Assembly: GCF_030384665.1 (NCBI RefSeq)
Contig: NC_083678.1
Span: forward strand, 1-64,000
DNA length: 64,000 nt
DNA from: Lodderomyces elongisporus
Taxonomy: Eukaryota; Ascomycota; Pichiomycetes; Serinales; Debaryomycetaceae
Direction: 5' to 3'
The notes below the pieces were generated by a model, which was given only the letters and a program-made list of their open reading frames with translations, was not told where the DNA came from and ran no database searches. The translations under genes and the position numbers were made by a program. Below, piece after piece: positions 10,444 to 19,614 of the stretch (position 1 is the stretch's first letter; every line of letters starts with the position of its first letter).

Positions 10444-10807
10444 GCATCCTTACACCGTGTTTCAAGTGCATCCTTACACCGAGTTTCAAGTGCATCCTTA
10501 CACCGAGTTTCAAGTGCATCCTTACACCGAGTTTCAAGTGCATCCTTACACCGAGTTTCAAGTGCATCCTTACACCGAGTTTCAAGTGCATCCTTACACC
10601 GAGTTTCAAGTGCATCCTTACACCGAGTTTCAAGTGCATCCTTACACCGAGTTTCAAGTGCATCCTTACACCGAGTTTCAAGTGCATCCTTACACCGAGT
10701 TTCAAGTGCATCCTTACACCGAGTTTCAAGTGCATCCTTACACCGAGTTTCAAGTGCATCCTTACACCGAGTTTCAAGTGCATCCTTACACCGAGTTTCA
10801 AGTGCAT
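10441..10807 (-). repeat. Interstitial telomeric repeat array (15 units of 24 bp)
   Basis: The same 24-bp unit and orientation as at 1-376, with the G-rich strand pointing left. The first unit (10441-10460) has CCGTGTTTC instead of CCGAGTTTC, and the same TGTTTCAAG variant stands at position 1 of the window. The left border cuts CFEM unit 1 after CCCAGT; AGT (10441-10443) is shared by the CFEM sequence and the telomere unit. The right border is GTGCAT at 10807, followed by unrelated AT-rich DNA. On the minus strand the array encodes MHLKLGVR repeats in frame with the CFEM remnant. Confidence 0.88.
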
Positions 10808-10926
10808 TACTCATAAACTAATTCCTAATATTCGACTTTCGGTAAATGACGAATTCTCACATACGATCAAAATCTTATCTTTCACCAAAAGCACACAACC
10901 TATTATACTCAATTGTCAAAATTGGA

Positions 10927-10934
10927 TCACGTGA
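10927..10934. promoter_or_regulatory. TCACGTGA palindrome (Cbf1-type E-box)
   Basis: Perfect palindrome 120 bp beyond the end of the interstitial telomere array. Another lies 438 bp beyond the terminal array. Confidence 0.35.
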
Positions 10935-11420
10935 ATATACAACTTTTCTTTTATCTTCAATATTTAGTCTCAATAACATACAGTAATTCTTCCAACCAAA
11001 TTAAAATGCGACATTCAAAACTAGTCTAATTTGGTCTTTTACGTCCAAAGCTAGTTGGTGTTGCTCCATCTTTTGATTAGTCTGTTATATCACTTCCAAG
11101 TCAATAATAAGTCAAAGAACACCATTTATCATAACTCGCTTTAAGTAATATCACTCTGAAATGTTTTATCCGCTTATAATCTATTAAGATTTTTTTTTTT
11201 AATATGACTTGAGAATGCAAAAGTGAAAACATTCGTTGAGACCACATTACACAATTATTTTGTTTGATTTTGCAGCAAAAAACAATAACTACTGTACTGC
11301 AGTCATTACTAACCGCTTTACACTTCTAATTATGCATTTGACATGACCCTCGTGCTCCTTCGTAAATACATTATATACTATATACATCAACCTTTAAGCT
11401 ACTAAGTCGTTTCAAAGTGA

Positions 11421-11585
11421 TTAATCTTCAAGTACTGTTCTACCAATTTGCATGTTTGCATGTTCTGGTGCAATATTGACAGGTCCAACGCCAAGCCGTA
11501 CTTTTATTTTCTCACTGCCGCGCTGAACGATCAAAAAAATACCTCTTTCAGGATTCATAACCAACTGCGCGCTTGCCATAGACAT
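11421..11585 (-). CDS. Possible 54-aa small protein, unknown
   Basis: An ATG-started frame of 54 codons, with an in-frame TAA directly before the ATG. It reads MSMASAQLVMNPERGIFLIV and continues with a mixed, non-repetitive composition (RGSEKIKVRLGVGPVNIAP), ending VLED-stop. Its local base composition, with GCGCGC and CGGCAG, is richer in GC than the surrounding DNA, which is why I list it. I recognise no family, and an open frame of this size is expected by chance in 64 kb. It could also be a fragment of a decayed gene. Confidence 0.2.
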   Translation of the reverse strand: MSMASAQLVMNPERGIFLIVQRGSEKIKVRLGVGPVNIAPEHANMQIGRTVLED

Positions 11586-12500
11586 TTATCTTGAGAATCA
11601 AAACAACCAAGACAAAAAAATATCAGATCCATTTCCAACAAGTGGACTTTGATTATTAAGGATAGCTTTGGCTTCTATAGTGTCGGAGTTATGCAAGCCA
11701 ATACTATTCTATATAATCGAACAGATAAAGGATTACCAAAACTTCGATTTGCCTTGGTACAAACAATTCGTTTTATCTTCACTATCTATGCAAACTTTCA
11801 CGTGCAACACCACTGAGAAACACAACTCTTGAACAGTAGCAAATACAATTAATGAAGCTTCCTTTAACAAAAGTGATCACTGCACGTACTTTACTTGCGA
11901 TAGACAATTACAAAAACTACAATTTCAACAATATTTGCAAAAAAGTAACGAAAAAACTACCTGCTAATGCACTTGTAAATTGTATGCTTTTGTTTTCTCT
12001 TCTGCGCTCAAAACACACTATGTAGCAGGAGCAATCATTTGTTAAGCAAGAGTATTCAAACCGCGATGTTATAAGCATTTGCAACCCTCCTGCTCTCGTG
12101 ACATATAGTAATTGTACATGACCATTCTGCCCTCGACACACACTCCATTTATAAACAATCGATAAAAGTGCAAGTTTCTCCACCAATATATAGTTGCAAT
12201 CTGATGCTACTTGCCTTGATTTCTTTTATCTTGATCCGACGAACATTTACTGATTTATGAGTTCCATAAACACTCCCTTTTGTCACTCGAAAACAATTAT
12301 AGCGCTTTACAAAGATTCTAAACCACATCTAGTTACACTCGCAAGCTAAAGCAATGTTGGGGTTAGGCTCTAACAGCACGGTTCCAAAATCTAAAAAAAA
12401 GAGTAAAAAGAATAAAGAGAATAAAAAGAATAAAAAGAAAAAAGAACTATATTTATCATCATGCCAATTTGCTATGTATCAAAACTATAAACTTATAAAT

Positions 12501-13841
12501 CTATTTCGCCACCAATACACTCGCAGACTTCTTCCTCTTCGCCAAAGCATATTTCGCTGATTTCATCACACCCGCAGTGAAAACACCCTTTACAGCTTGC
12601 ACGAGCGAACTGTACGCAATGGTCTTTGCAATCAATTTCCGAAGATTATTGGCCAACTCGCGGTCCTTGACAATATCCTTGATCGACGATTCAGGATACC
12701 TGCTATACAATTGGGTTCTAAACTTCAATGGCAAACACGATATTAGCTTGATCTTGGAACTTGGATTGAGGTTGGTCTTGAACGTTCTGTTTGTCTCGTC
12801 ATTGTCTGTAATTACCAAGTAATTTCGGTGGATGAAATACTGCAATATCGGATCGTATAGTTTCTTAAAGTGGTGAAACTGCTTGGAAACAATGTTCTTT
12901 ACCTTGTGCGGGTTCTCTCCGCCAATGTACATTCTAAAATCACCCAAGTACGACAAGTTGGTGATCTGCTCGTACAATTGCCTCTCGGTGAACGAGTTGG
13001 ACTCAATGAGGAAAATGGCAATAGTCATGGCATTCTTCAAATTGTACTGGTTAAGAAACTTCAACATGATATCGTCGTCCTTGACGAAATTGACCGGTTT
13101 TTGCAACCTTCCTGCAAAATATAACGAAGACCATTCACTCAAGTCCATCATTGCTGACTTCCGCTCAATGATACCGTACTTTGTGAGATGATTGTTGATA
13201 GATGCATACGGGTTAAAGTAGATGCCCTTGCCCTGGATATAGTTGATCCACATAAGCGACTTGGACGAGTAGTGGTTTGCATTTTGTAACAAGTTCTCCT
13301 TATGGAATGATGCTGAGTTTTTAACAACAAAGATAAAGTCCATTTGCTTTGGATCTGCATCTGACTTGGAGGTCCCCATTGCTGCTGTGGTTGAGGCTGA
13401 GGTTGAGGCGGTGTCAATGGCAGTGGAGGTGTCAGTGGCGGTGTCAATGGAGGTATCAGTGTCAGTGGCTGTACCTGCATCAACGGGGTATCCATCTTGC
13501 GGAAGCACTCCCGATCCATACCCAATCGCGGTTTCCATTGGTGCATGGAAACTTTTCACAATCCCTTCTAGTTTCTCCTGATCCTCATACTCTACAAGGT
13601 TCTGGTTGTCTGCACAAAAATCTATGGGGATTACCAACTTGTCGAACCCATCTGCACCCTCGGCAATGATTGGCTGATAGTACTTATCTGAATAAGGTGT
13701 CGTTCGAATATACGCTGCAGTGGCATTGTGTCTACTATGGATAAGTATGCTTCTGATGCAAGTTGTGTGGATGCGGTAGTGCAATAGTCGTATCATCCTG
13801 GTTACGTGTTTCATATCGGCTCCCCTCACCTTGGACCACAA
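12501..13841 (-). CDS. TAM41: Mitochondrial phosphatidate cytidylyltransferase (CDP-diacylglycerol synthase) Tam41
   Basis: Makes CDP-diacylglycerol from phosphatidic acid and CTP on the matrix side of the mitochondrial inner membrane, the first step toward cardiolipin. The 446-aa product starts with a basic, hydroxylated presequence-like region (MKHVTRMIRLLHYRIHTTC from Met10). Family motifs follow: AIGYGSGVLPQDGY (nucleotidyltransferase glycine loop), then QMDFIFVVKNSASFHKENL, and the helical C-terminal half with YIQGKGIYFNPY and MIGG-like YIGGENPHKVKN. A Thr/Ala/Asp-rich insert (about residues 120-160) sits just after the glycine loop and is not typical of the core. Either Met1 or Met10 could start translation. 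It is divergent from THR4, with a 427-bp shared upstream region. Confidence 0.93.
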   Translation of the reverse strand: MWSKVRGADMKHVTRMIRLLHYRIHTTCIRSILIHSRHNATAAYIRTTPYSDKYYQPIIAEGADGFDKLVIPIDFCADNQNLVEYEDQEKLEGIVKSFHAPMETAIGYGSGVLPQDGYPVDAGTATDTDTSIDTATDTSTAIDTASTSASTTAAMGTSKSDADPKQMDFIFVVKNSASFHKENLLQNANHYSSKSLMWINYIQGKGIYFNPYASINNHLTKYGIIERKSAMMDLSEWSSLYFAGRLQKPVNFVKDDDIMLKFLNQYNLKNAMTIAIFLIESNSFTERQLYEQITNLSYLGDFRMYIGGENPHKVKNIVSKQFHHFKKLYDPILQYFIHRNYLVITDNDETNRTFKTNLNPSSKIKLISCLPLKFRTQLYSRYPESSIKDIVKDRELANNLRKLIAKTIAYSSLVQAVKGVFTAGVMKSAKYALAKRKKSASVLVAK

Positions 13842-14268
13842 ACAATCTTTTGAGAATCTGTGTACAATATATATTACACACTCATTGTATACATATATCT
13901 ATGTATATTTTTTTTTTGTCTTGGGTAAACACGCGAAAGCCAAAAAAAAAAAAAAATTAAAAAAAAAAAATATATGTGCTCACACTAACATAAAGTAACA
14001 GAGGAGAAATGAGAGGATAAAAAAAATATAATAAAAAATATAAAATAAAAAAAGATTAAAAAAAAATTAAAAAAAAGAATTATTCAGATTTCTGAAAAAT
14101 TCAAACAAAGCCCGAACAAAATGTCTGAGTCAGACTATCGGTTTACTTTTCTTTTTTTTTTATTTTTTTTAATTTTTTTTTTAATTTTTCGTAGTGAATT
14201 TTTGAGGACTCGAAATAAAAGGTGATTAATTTCAACAAACCAGACCAAAGACTACAAAAACCAAAGAA
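13842..14268. promoter_or_regulatory. Divergent TAM41-THR4 promoter region
   Basis: A 427-bp spacer dominated by poly(dA:dT) tracts, typical of nucleosome-depleted yeast promoters. It contains a Gcn4 site at 14126-14132. No gene is seen in it. Confidence 0.7.
14126..14132. promoter_or_regulatory. Gcn4-type TGAGTCA site upstream of THR4
   Basis: Exact TGAGTCA, 137-143 bp upstream of the THR4 ATG. Gcn4 activates amino-acid biosynthetic genes, THR4 among them in S. cerevisiae, so position and target agree. Confidence 0.7.
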
Positions 14269-15783
14269 ATGTCGTCACAAGTTTATAGATCCACCAGGTC
14301 CAGCCAGCCAGAGGAACTCTCCTTTGAGGATGTGGTCATGACCGGGTTGGCCCCCGATGGAGGTCTTTATTTGCCCTCTTCAATCCCACAATTACCATCC
14401 AACTTCACTGAAACTTGGAAAGACTTGTCATTCAACGAGTTGGCCTTCGAGATTTTAAGATTGTACATCAACGAACTGGAGATCCCAAGCGACGACTTAA
14501 AGGACTTGATCAAGAGATCGTATGCTACATTCAGATCTGATGAAGTTACACCAATTAAGAAATTGGACGACAATTTACACATTTTGGAGTTATTCCATGG
14601 TCCAACATATGCCTTTAAGGATGTTGCACTTCAATTTGTGGGAAACTTGTTTGAGTATTTCTTGGTGAGATGCAACAACAAGAAGAAGGAAGGTGAGCCA
14701 AGAGACATCATTACCGTTGTTGGTGCCACCTCTGGAGATACTGGTTCTGCTGCCATTTACGGATTGAGAGGTAAGAAGGATGTTTCTGTGTTCATCTTGT
14801 ACCCCACTGGAAGAATTAGTCCTATTCAAGAAGAGCAAATGACTACAGTTGAAGACGCCAATGTACACACCCTTTCCGTTAATGGTACTTTTGACGATTG
14901 CCAAGATATTGTCAAATCAATCTTTGGTGACAAGGAGTTCAACGACAAATACCATGTTGGTGCAGTCAACTCCATCAACTGGGCAAGAATCTTGGCACAA
15001 CAGACTTACTACTTCTACTCCTACTTCCAATTGCAAAAACAACTCGGTGGAAACTCAAAAGTCAGATTCGTTGTTCCATCAGGTAACTTTGGAGACATTT
15101 TGGCAGGTTACTATGCATACAAGATGGGATTGCCAGTGGACAAATTGATTATTGCCACAAATGAAAACGATATCCTTGACAGATTTATGAAATCTGGAGA
15201 ATATGCAAAGCAGCAAGAAGTCGGTGTCAAGGTCACCTACTCGCCAGCCATGGACATTTTGATCTCGTCCAATTTTGAAAGATTGTTGTGGTACTTGATC
15301 AGAGACAATGTTGCCAACGGCAATGACGAGAAAGCCGGCGAGATCTTGAGCGGATGGATGAAAGAGTTGAAGGAAAACGGTAAATTTACAGCACCTCAAG
15401 AAGTTGTTGAAAAAGCCAGAGTTGTTTTCGACTCCGATAGAGTCAGCAACGAGGACACCATCAAGACCATCAAGGAAGTGTATTCAAACAACCCAGAAAA
15501 GTACATCATTGACCCACACACAGCAATTGGAGTCAAGACATCCTACAGATTCATCGAAAAAGAACCTAAAGCAGAATACATCTCGCTCTCGACTGCCCAT
15601 CCAGCCAAGTTCTCCGAGGTTGTCAACAAGGCACTCGAGTCGTTTGACGGTTACTCTTTTGAGAAGGATGTACTTCCAGCAGAGCTTAAGGCTTTGAGCA
15701 CCAAGGAAAAGAGAATCAAGCTCATTGACGAGCCAAGCATCGAAAAGGTGAAACAGGCCATCAAAGATGAGTTGAAGTTTTAA
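14269..15783 (+). CDS. THR4: Threonine synthase
   Basis: Converts O-phosphohomoserine to threonine with pyridoxal phosphate, the last step of threonine synthesis. The 504-aa protein begins YRSTRS...LSFEDVVMTGLAPDGGLYLP, the N-terminal signature of the long fungal and bacterial form. The PLP-binding lysine is Lys117 in HGPTYAFKDVALQF. Further cofactor motifs are VVGATSGDTGSAAIYGL and VPSGNFGDILAGY. Length matches yeast Thr4 (about 514 aa), and the frame is clean end to end. The ATG is preceded by an A-rich leader (CCAAAGAAATG). It is likely under Gcn4 general amino-acid control through the upstream TGAGTCA. Confidence 0.97.
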   Translation: MSSQVYRSTRSSQPEELSFEDVVMTGLAPDGGLYLPSSIPQLPSNFTETWKDLSFNELAFEILRLYINELEIPSDDLKDLIKRSYATFRSDEVTPIKKLDDNLHILELFHGPTYAFKDVALQFVGNLFEYFLVRCNNKKKEGEPRDIITVVGATSGDTGSAAIYGLRGKKDVSVFILYPTGRISPIQEEQMTTVEDANVHTLSVNGTFDDCQDIVKSIFGDKEFNDKYHVGAVNSINWARILAQQTYYFYSYFQLQKQLGGNSKVRFVVPSGNFGDILAGYYAYKMGLPVDKLIIATNENDILDRFMKSGEYAKQQEVGVKVTYSPAMDILISSNFERLLWYLIRDNVANGNDEKAGEILSGWMKELKENGKFTAPQEVVEKARVVFDSDRVSNEDTIKTIKEVYSNNPEKYIIDPHTAIGVKTSYRFIEKEPKAEYISLSTAHPAKFSEVVNKALESFDGYSFEKDVLPAELKALSTKEKRIKLIDEPSIEKVKQAIKDELKF

Positions 15784-15840
15784 AAATGTTTCTACTTTAT
15801 TTTATTTTATTTTATTTTCATTTATAATTTAATTTTCTAG

Positions 15841-17298
15841 TTAATTTTCTAATTCTTTCTTTTTTTGTTGTTGGTCATTTTTCTTATTTATAGTGACATT
15901 CCCGTCAATAACATCCACCTTGTATCCAACTTCTTGCAATACATCGTCATCGATCACTTTCTTTGCCTCCAATTCTGCCACTATTTTCTGGTTCGATGGA
16001 TTCTTGTCCAAAAGATACTTTGTACACAATATTGCTTGTTCTTTGATGAATGGGTTATTGTTGTCAATCACACAATTCGATAGCACAAGTGTTAGGCCGC
16101 CTAGTTCTCTTATTTGCTCTTGAATAGGGAAGGACTGGTAGCACATGTATGAAAGGATGGTGATGATGTATGATTTTGCATGTGGGTACCCAACCACCTC
16201 CTCTATTTTGGACTTTATTGTAAGTTGTTTGACATTTTCATGAATGAGCTTAAACACTTTTATCAATACTGGTAAGAAAGATTCCTGCATGTTGGTAAGG
16301 AACTGTACTGTAGCATTAAACTTTGATAAATCGGCCAAAATACTCAATGCTGGAAGAATCTGATATTCAATTTCGGAATCGTTGAGGTTGTCCTTGGTGA
16401 GCGAGCCACCAACAATACAAAATATATAGACCACCCAGTCCAAGAGAGCTACTAGTTGATAGTTGTTCCAGTCATCGCTAGTCTGTAAAATTGTCGATGA
16501 TAATTCCAACCACTCTCTCCTTACTTCCGTGCTAGTCTGCACTGTATTGACCCACTTTCCAAAACTTTCATGAGTAATGACATCATATAGTAAATGAAGC
16601 AACATTTTGGAATCGTGTGTGATATCCTCAAAGTTTATACTTTCATATAACTTGTATAGTTGTGCCAATACATGATTATCCTCAATCTTCAACAACTGGA
16701 GTAAATTTTCATTTGTCACATCGGGATCCTCGGTGAAGAACTGGCGGAACAAGAAATGGATTACTGGTGATCTGGGAAACACTTTGGTAGTCTTGAATAG
16801 CTTGTTGAGCTCATCGAGGTCTTCCGTATCTGACATCTCTTCAGGCTCTTTAAGTTCCTTGAGTTTTTGCAAAAGTTGGTGTTTTCGTGGGAAATTAGCC
16901 ATAGTTTGCCAGTACACTTCAATGACCTTTTTATTCCAATCTTCATCTTCTTCTTTCTCTTCGTTTTCAACTTCTTCTCCTGTTGGGTTGTCCAGTACAA
17001 TAAAGTTTTGGAAGCTCTTCACAACTTTTGAATAAACGGTGCCATCGCTTAGCAGAACTGCTTTATTTCGCACAATCAATAGAAGCCCTCTGTATAGTCG
17101 TAATTTATATACATTCTTTTTTGGTGGTGCATATTCAAGAATCGATGAGATGTGATTTAGACTCACTGGTGTGTTTTGATCCTCTGCTGTCTCTTTCACA
17201 GCCAAGCTCAATTGCGCTATACAACTATCAAAGCCCTCCTGATTCGTAGACTTTAACCATTGCAACGTTTGCTCTATCCTTAGTTCCACATTAGACAT
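15841..17298 (-). CDS. CTR86: Ataxin-10 family protein (Ctr86-like)
   Basis: A 485-aa helical protein of the ataxin-10/Ctr86 family, whose molecular role in yeast is poorly defined. The diagnostic part is the C-terminal Atx10 domain (about residues 365-465): a helix ending in LSYMCYQSFPIQEQIRELGG, then LVLSNCVIDNNNPFIKEQAI and CTKYLLDKNPSNQKIV, matching the family pattern RELGG-x-n-NNPFI-x-EWA. The rest is armadillo-like with an acidic stretch (EEVENEEKEEDEDW). It converges with THR4, with 57 bp between the stop codons. The frame is intact. The symbol follows the S. cerevisiae orthologue by domain similarity. Confidence 0.82.
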   Translation of the reverse strand: MSNVELRIEQTLQWLKSTNQEGFDSCIAQLSLAVKETAEDQNTPVSLNHISSILEYAPPKKNVYKLRLYRGLLLIVRNKAVLLSDGTVYSKVVKSFQNFIVLDNPTGEEVENEEKEEDEDWNKKVIEVYWQTMANFPRKHQLLQKLKELKEPEEMSDTEDLDELNKLFKTTKVFPRSPVIHFLFRQFFTEDPDVTNENLLQLLKIEDNHVLAQLYKLYESINFEDITHDSKMLLHLLYDVITHESFGKWVNTVQTSTEVRREWLELSSTILQTSDDWNNYQLVALLDWVVYIFCIVGGSLTKDNLNDSEIEYQILPALSILADLSKFNATVQFLTNMQESFLPVLIKVFKLIHENVKQLTIKSKIEEVVGYPHAKSYIITILSYMCYQSFPIQEQIRELGGLTLVLSNCVIDNNNPFIKEQAILCTKYLLDKNPSNQKIVAELEAKKVIDDDVLQEVGYKVDVIDGNVTINKKNDQQQKKKELEN

Positions 17299-17586
17299 AT
17301 TTGAGGCAAAAATAGAAAGATGATAAGAAAAGGGAAAGGGGAAAAAAAAACAAAGGAGTGCGAAGAGGAAGAAAAGGAAATTGGGTGCAAACTAAAGAAT
17401 CTATACTCTACTCTTATATTTTTATTAGTAATTTAATCTCTATTCCTACTTTACTCTTCTATACTTTTTTTTGTCTATTTTATTCCTTATTTTTTTTTTT
17501 TTGCTTTTTTTTACTTTATTCTATTTTATTTTATTTTATTTTGCAGAGCCAAAAAAATAAAGCAGAAAGGATAATCTGAGAAAAAT

Positions 17587-19269
17587 CTATTTTGGTTTAT
17601 TCAAGTCACAAGCGTGCGGATTCATCACGCAATACTTTGGGACCAAGGGCGCTGCAGGATGGCCTGCTTTTATCAAAAACTCTCTGAAAAGTAAAATACG
17701 AGTCGTCATTTCCTCTAACCGGAAAACACCCTCTGCATTCTTATTGCCACTCCATAAGGATTCTGCAAGTGCCGACGTTCTTGGCCAAATCTTACCCGTC
17801 AAAACAGTAAAGTCAACTTGCTCAGAAAAAAGGACAGCTTCGGCACCCAATACCAACTTGGATTCTTCTCTAGTCAAATTCTGTGCAATATCAAACGTGT
17901 AGATTCGTTGCCAAGTCTTGTAGGGAGCACACCAACTTCCGCCTTGGCCATTATTAAATTCTTCATTTTCGGGAGAGTCTACATACCGGAAATCATCTGT
18001 GACCCAGCCACCGTAGCCACAATCGAGATACAAGTGACTGGACAGCGACACCACCACCTCGTACCCTTGCAGAGTCAAATTCTTGACACCGCTCTGTTCA
18101 TGCCACACTTGGAGTGTAACATTACTAGGCAAACTATGAGCAGCTCCATCTGACGACAAGAGCACATCGTCCCACATCATCAACTTACGTCCAGGAATAG
18201 CGTTGAACAAAGGCAAGGCACGATCAATGTAGTGCTGGACCACATCGCCAAGTGTAGTTGCATTATTAAACCACTCACGGGGAAAACAATTTTTTTGAAG
18301 CTCATCGTTCCCAACATGGAAATATTTGTCGCCAAATACATTGCTGAGTTCATTGTACACGTCGGAAATGTACTTATAAGTATCCAGATCCATAATATTT
18401 AATTGTCCTGGAGGAGGCTCTACCGCCACATCACCCCACCAATCATTTCCACACAAGACTATATTGGGGTCAATCTGCCTCCAGCCTGCTCTTGCATGGC
18501 CCGGCATATCGATTTCCGGTATAACGCGTACTCCACGAGATCTAGCAAAATCCTGCACCAATTTGAGTTCATCTTTAGTATAAATCTCGCCCAGTGAATA
18601 TGCATCACGAATCATCTCAGGGTGCGACTCCAAAAGCAACGGCCAGCTTTGACTATCAACCAAATGCCAATGGAGTACATTCATTTTGCACAACGACATA
18701 ATCTCTATTTGTTCCAAGACATTTGCCACTGGCAAGAAATTCCTGGCGGAATCAATCATGAGCCCCCTATGTTGATATTGTGGGTAATCCTCGATATGTA
18801 CTGACGACTCACATATCCAGTGACCATTGTTGCCTTTGTACACCAAAAGTTGCGCCAAAGTCGTTAATGCATGCAACGCACCCCAGATTGTGCCACTCGA
18901 TATTCCAATCTGGGTTTCGTTTACCTGCAATTCAAAGGACTCATCGACTCCCACTTGTAAATCTTGGTCGAGATCATCCACTTGTATATCAATCACATGT
19001 GACTCCAAGGTGCTGGAAACAACAATAATTGGATCCGTTGAATTAGTATAGTCATAAGGCGACCATTTGGCACGTCTCACTTGTGCAATTGTTCTGCTGA
19101 AAGCGTCATTAAGGATTGAACTATTGGTATTTAGTTGCAATTGATTAATATCGATTGTTATGGACGTATTGCCTAACCAATTGATACTTTGAGGACGCGG
19201 TAATGGATCAACAAGCACTGACGCAACCACGGCAATGGTGTAAAAGTAGACAAGTATGATGTTCCACAT
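17587..19269 (-). CDS. HEX1: Beta-N-acetylhexosaminidase, GH20, secreted
   Basis: Hydrolyses terminal GlcNAc from chitobiose and glycans outside the cell, feeding GlcNAc use in Candida. The 560-aa product has an N-terminal hydrophobic signal peptide (MWNIILVYFYTIAVVASVLV). A GH20 accessory domain follows, then the catalytic barrel with YQHRGLMIDSARNFLP, MNVLHWHLVDSQSWP, RVIPEIDMPGHARAGW and the catalytic Asp-Glu pair in FHVGNDELQKNCF (about residue 320). Downstream aromatic motifs LWSG and TSALAESLW close the sugar site. Multiple N-glycosylation sequons are present. Length is typical for the family. Confidence 0.96.
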   Translation of the reverse strand: MWNIILVYFYTIAVVASVLVDPLPRPQSINWLGNTSITIDINQLQLNTNSSILNDAFSRTIAQVRRAKWSPYDYTNSTDPIIVVSSTLESHVIDIQVDDLDQDLQVGVDESFELQVNETQIGISSGTIWGALHALTTLAQLLVYKGNNGHWICESSVHIEDYPQYQHRGLMIDSARNFLPVANVLEQIEIMSLCKMNVLHWHLVDSQSWPLLLESHPEMIRDAYSLGEIYTKDELKLVQDFARSRGVRVIPEIDMPGHARAGWRQIDPNIVLCGNDWWGDVAVEPPPGQLNIMDLDTYKYISDVYNELSNVFGDKYFHVGNDELQKNCFPREWFNNATTLGDVVQHYIDRALPLFNAIPGRKLMMWDDVLLSSDGAAHSLPSNVTLQVWHEQSGVKNLTLQGYEVVVSLSSHLYLDCGYGGWVTDDFRYVDSPENEEFNNGQGGSWCAPYKTWQRIYTFDIAQNLTREESKLVLGAEAVLFSEQVDFTVLTGKIWPRTSALAESLWSGNKNAEGVFRLEEMTTRILLFREFLIKAGHPAAPLVPKYCVMNPHACDLNKPK

Positions 19270-19614
19270 ACTAAAATTAATATCTTTTTTTGTTATTGAT
19301 TTTGCAATAGCAGATGTAGTTGCAGATGTAATTTGTCTGTTTTCTTATTATTCTTTTTTCTTTTACCGTTGTTATGCTGATGTTATTACTATACAATGGT
19401 GAATATTTACAAGCCTTTATACCTCCAGGAAATCTTTCAATAACTCGTTCAATCTCGTTCAATTTCGTAAGCTGAAGTTTGTCGTTCTTTGTTATAGTTC
19501 AGTATGGTTCTGTGACATTCATAAAAGATCATTAAAGGCTGCTGCCGATTTTAGCCGTTCGTTACCGAAATGTAACATCCATTCATTTTCCTTTCTTTTT
19601 TTTTAGTTATAAGT
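19270..19614. other. Spacer between HEX1 5' end and COQ10 3' end
   Basis: A 345-bp AT-rich spacer that should hold the HEX1 promoter. It contains a 61-codon minus frame with no features. No strong binding motif recognised. Confidence 0.5.

Larger units (their letters stand above)
10808..12500. other. Gene-poor stretch inside the interstitial telomere array
   Basis: AT-rich DNA between the interstitial array and the 3' end of TAM41. It bears a TCACGTGA at 10927-10934 and a 54-codon open frame (11421-11585, listed separately). The 89-codon minus frame at 11917-12186 and the Lys-rich plus frame at 12354-12560 have no recognisable features. It looks like subtelomeric DNA belonging to the interstitial array. 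By eye it does not match 377-2378. Confidence 0.6.

Noticed and set aside
10441..10807. CRISPR array
   Set aside because: Repeats are contiguous with no unique spacers, and the organism is a yeast.
10377..10934. Overlapping repeat ORFs on both strands in the interstitial array
   Set aside because: Same telomere-repeat artefact; only the minus frame continuing into the CFEM remnant is of interest.
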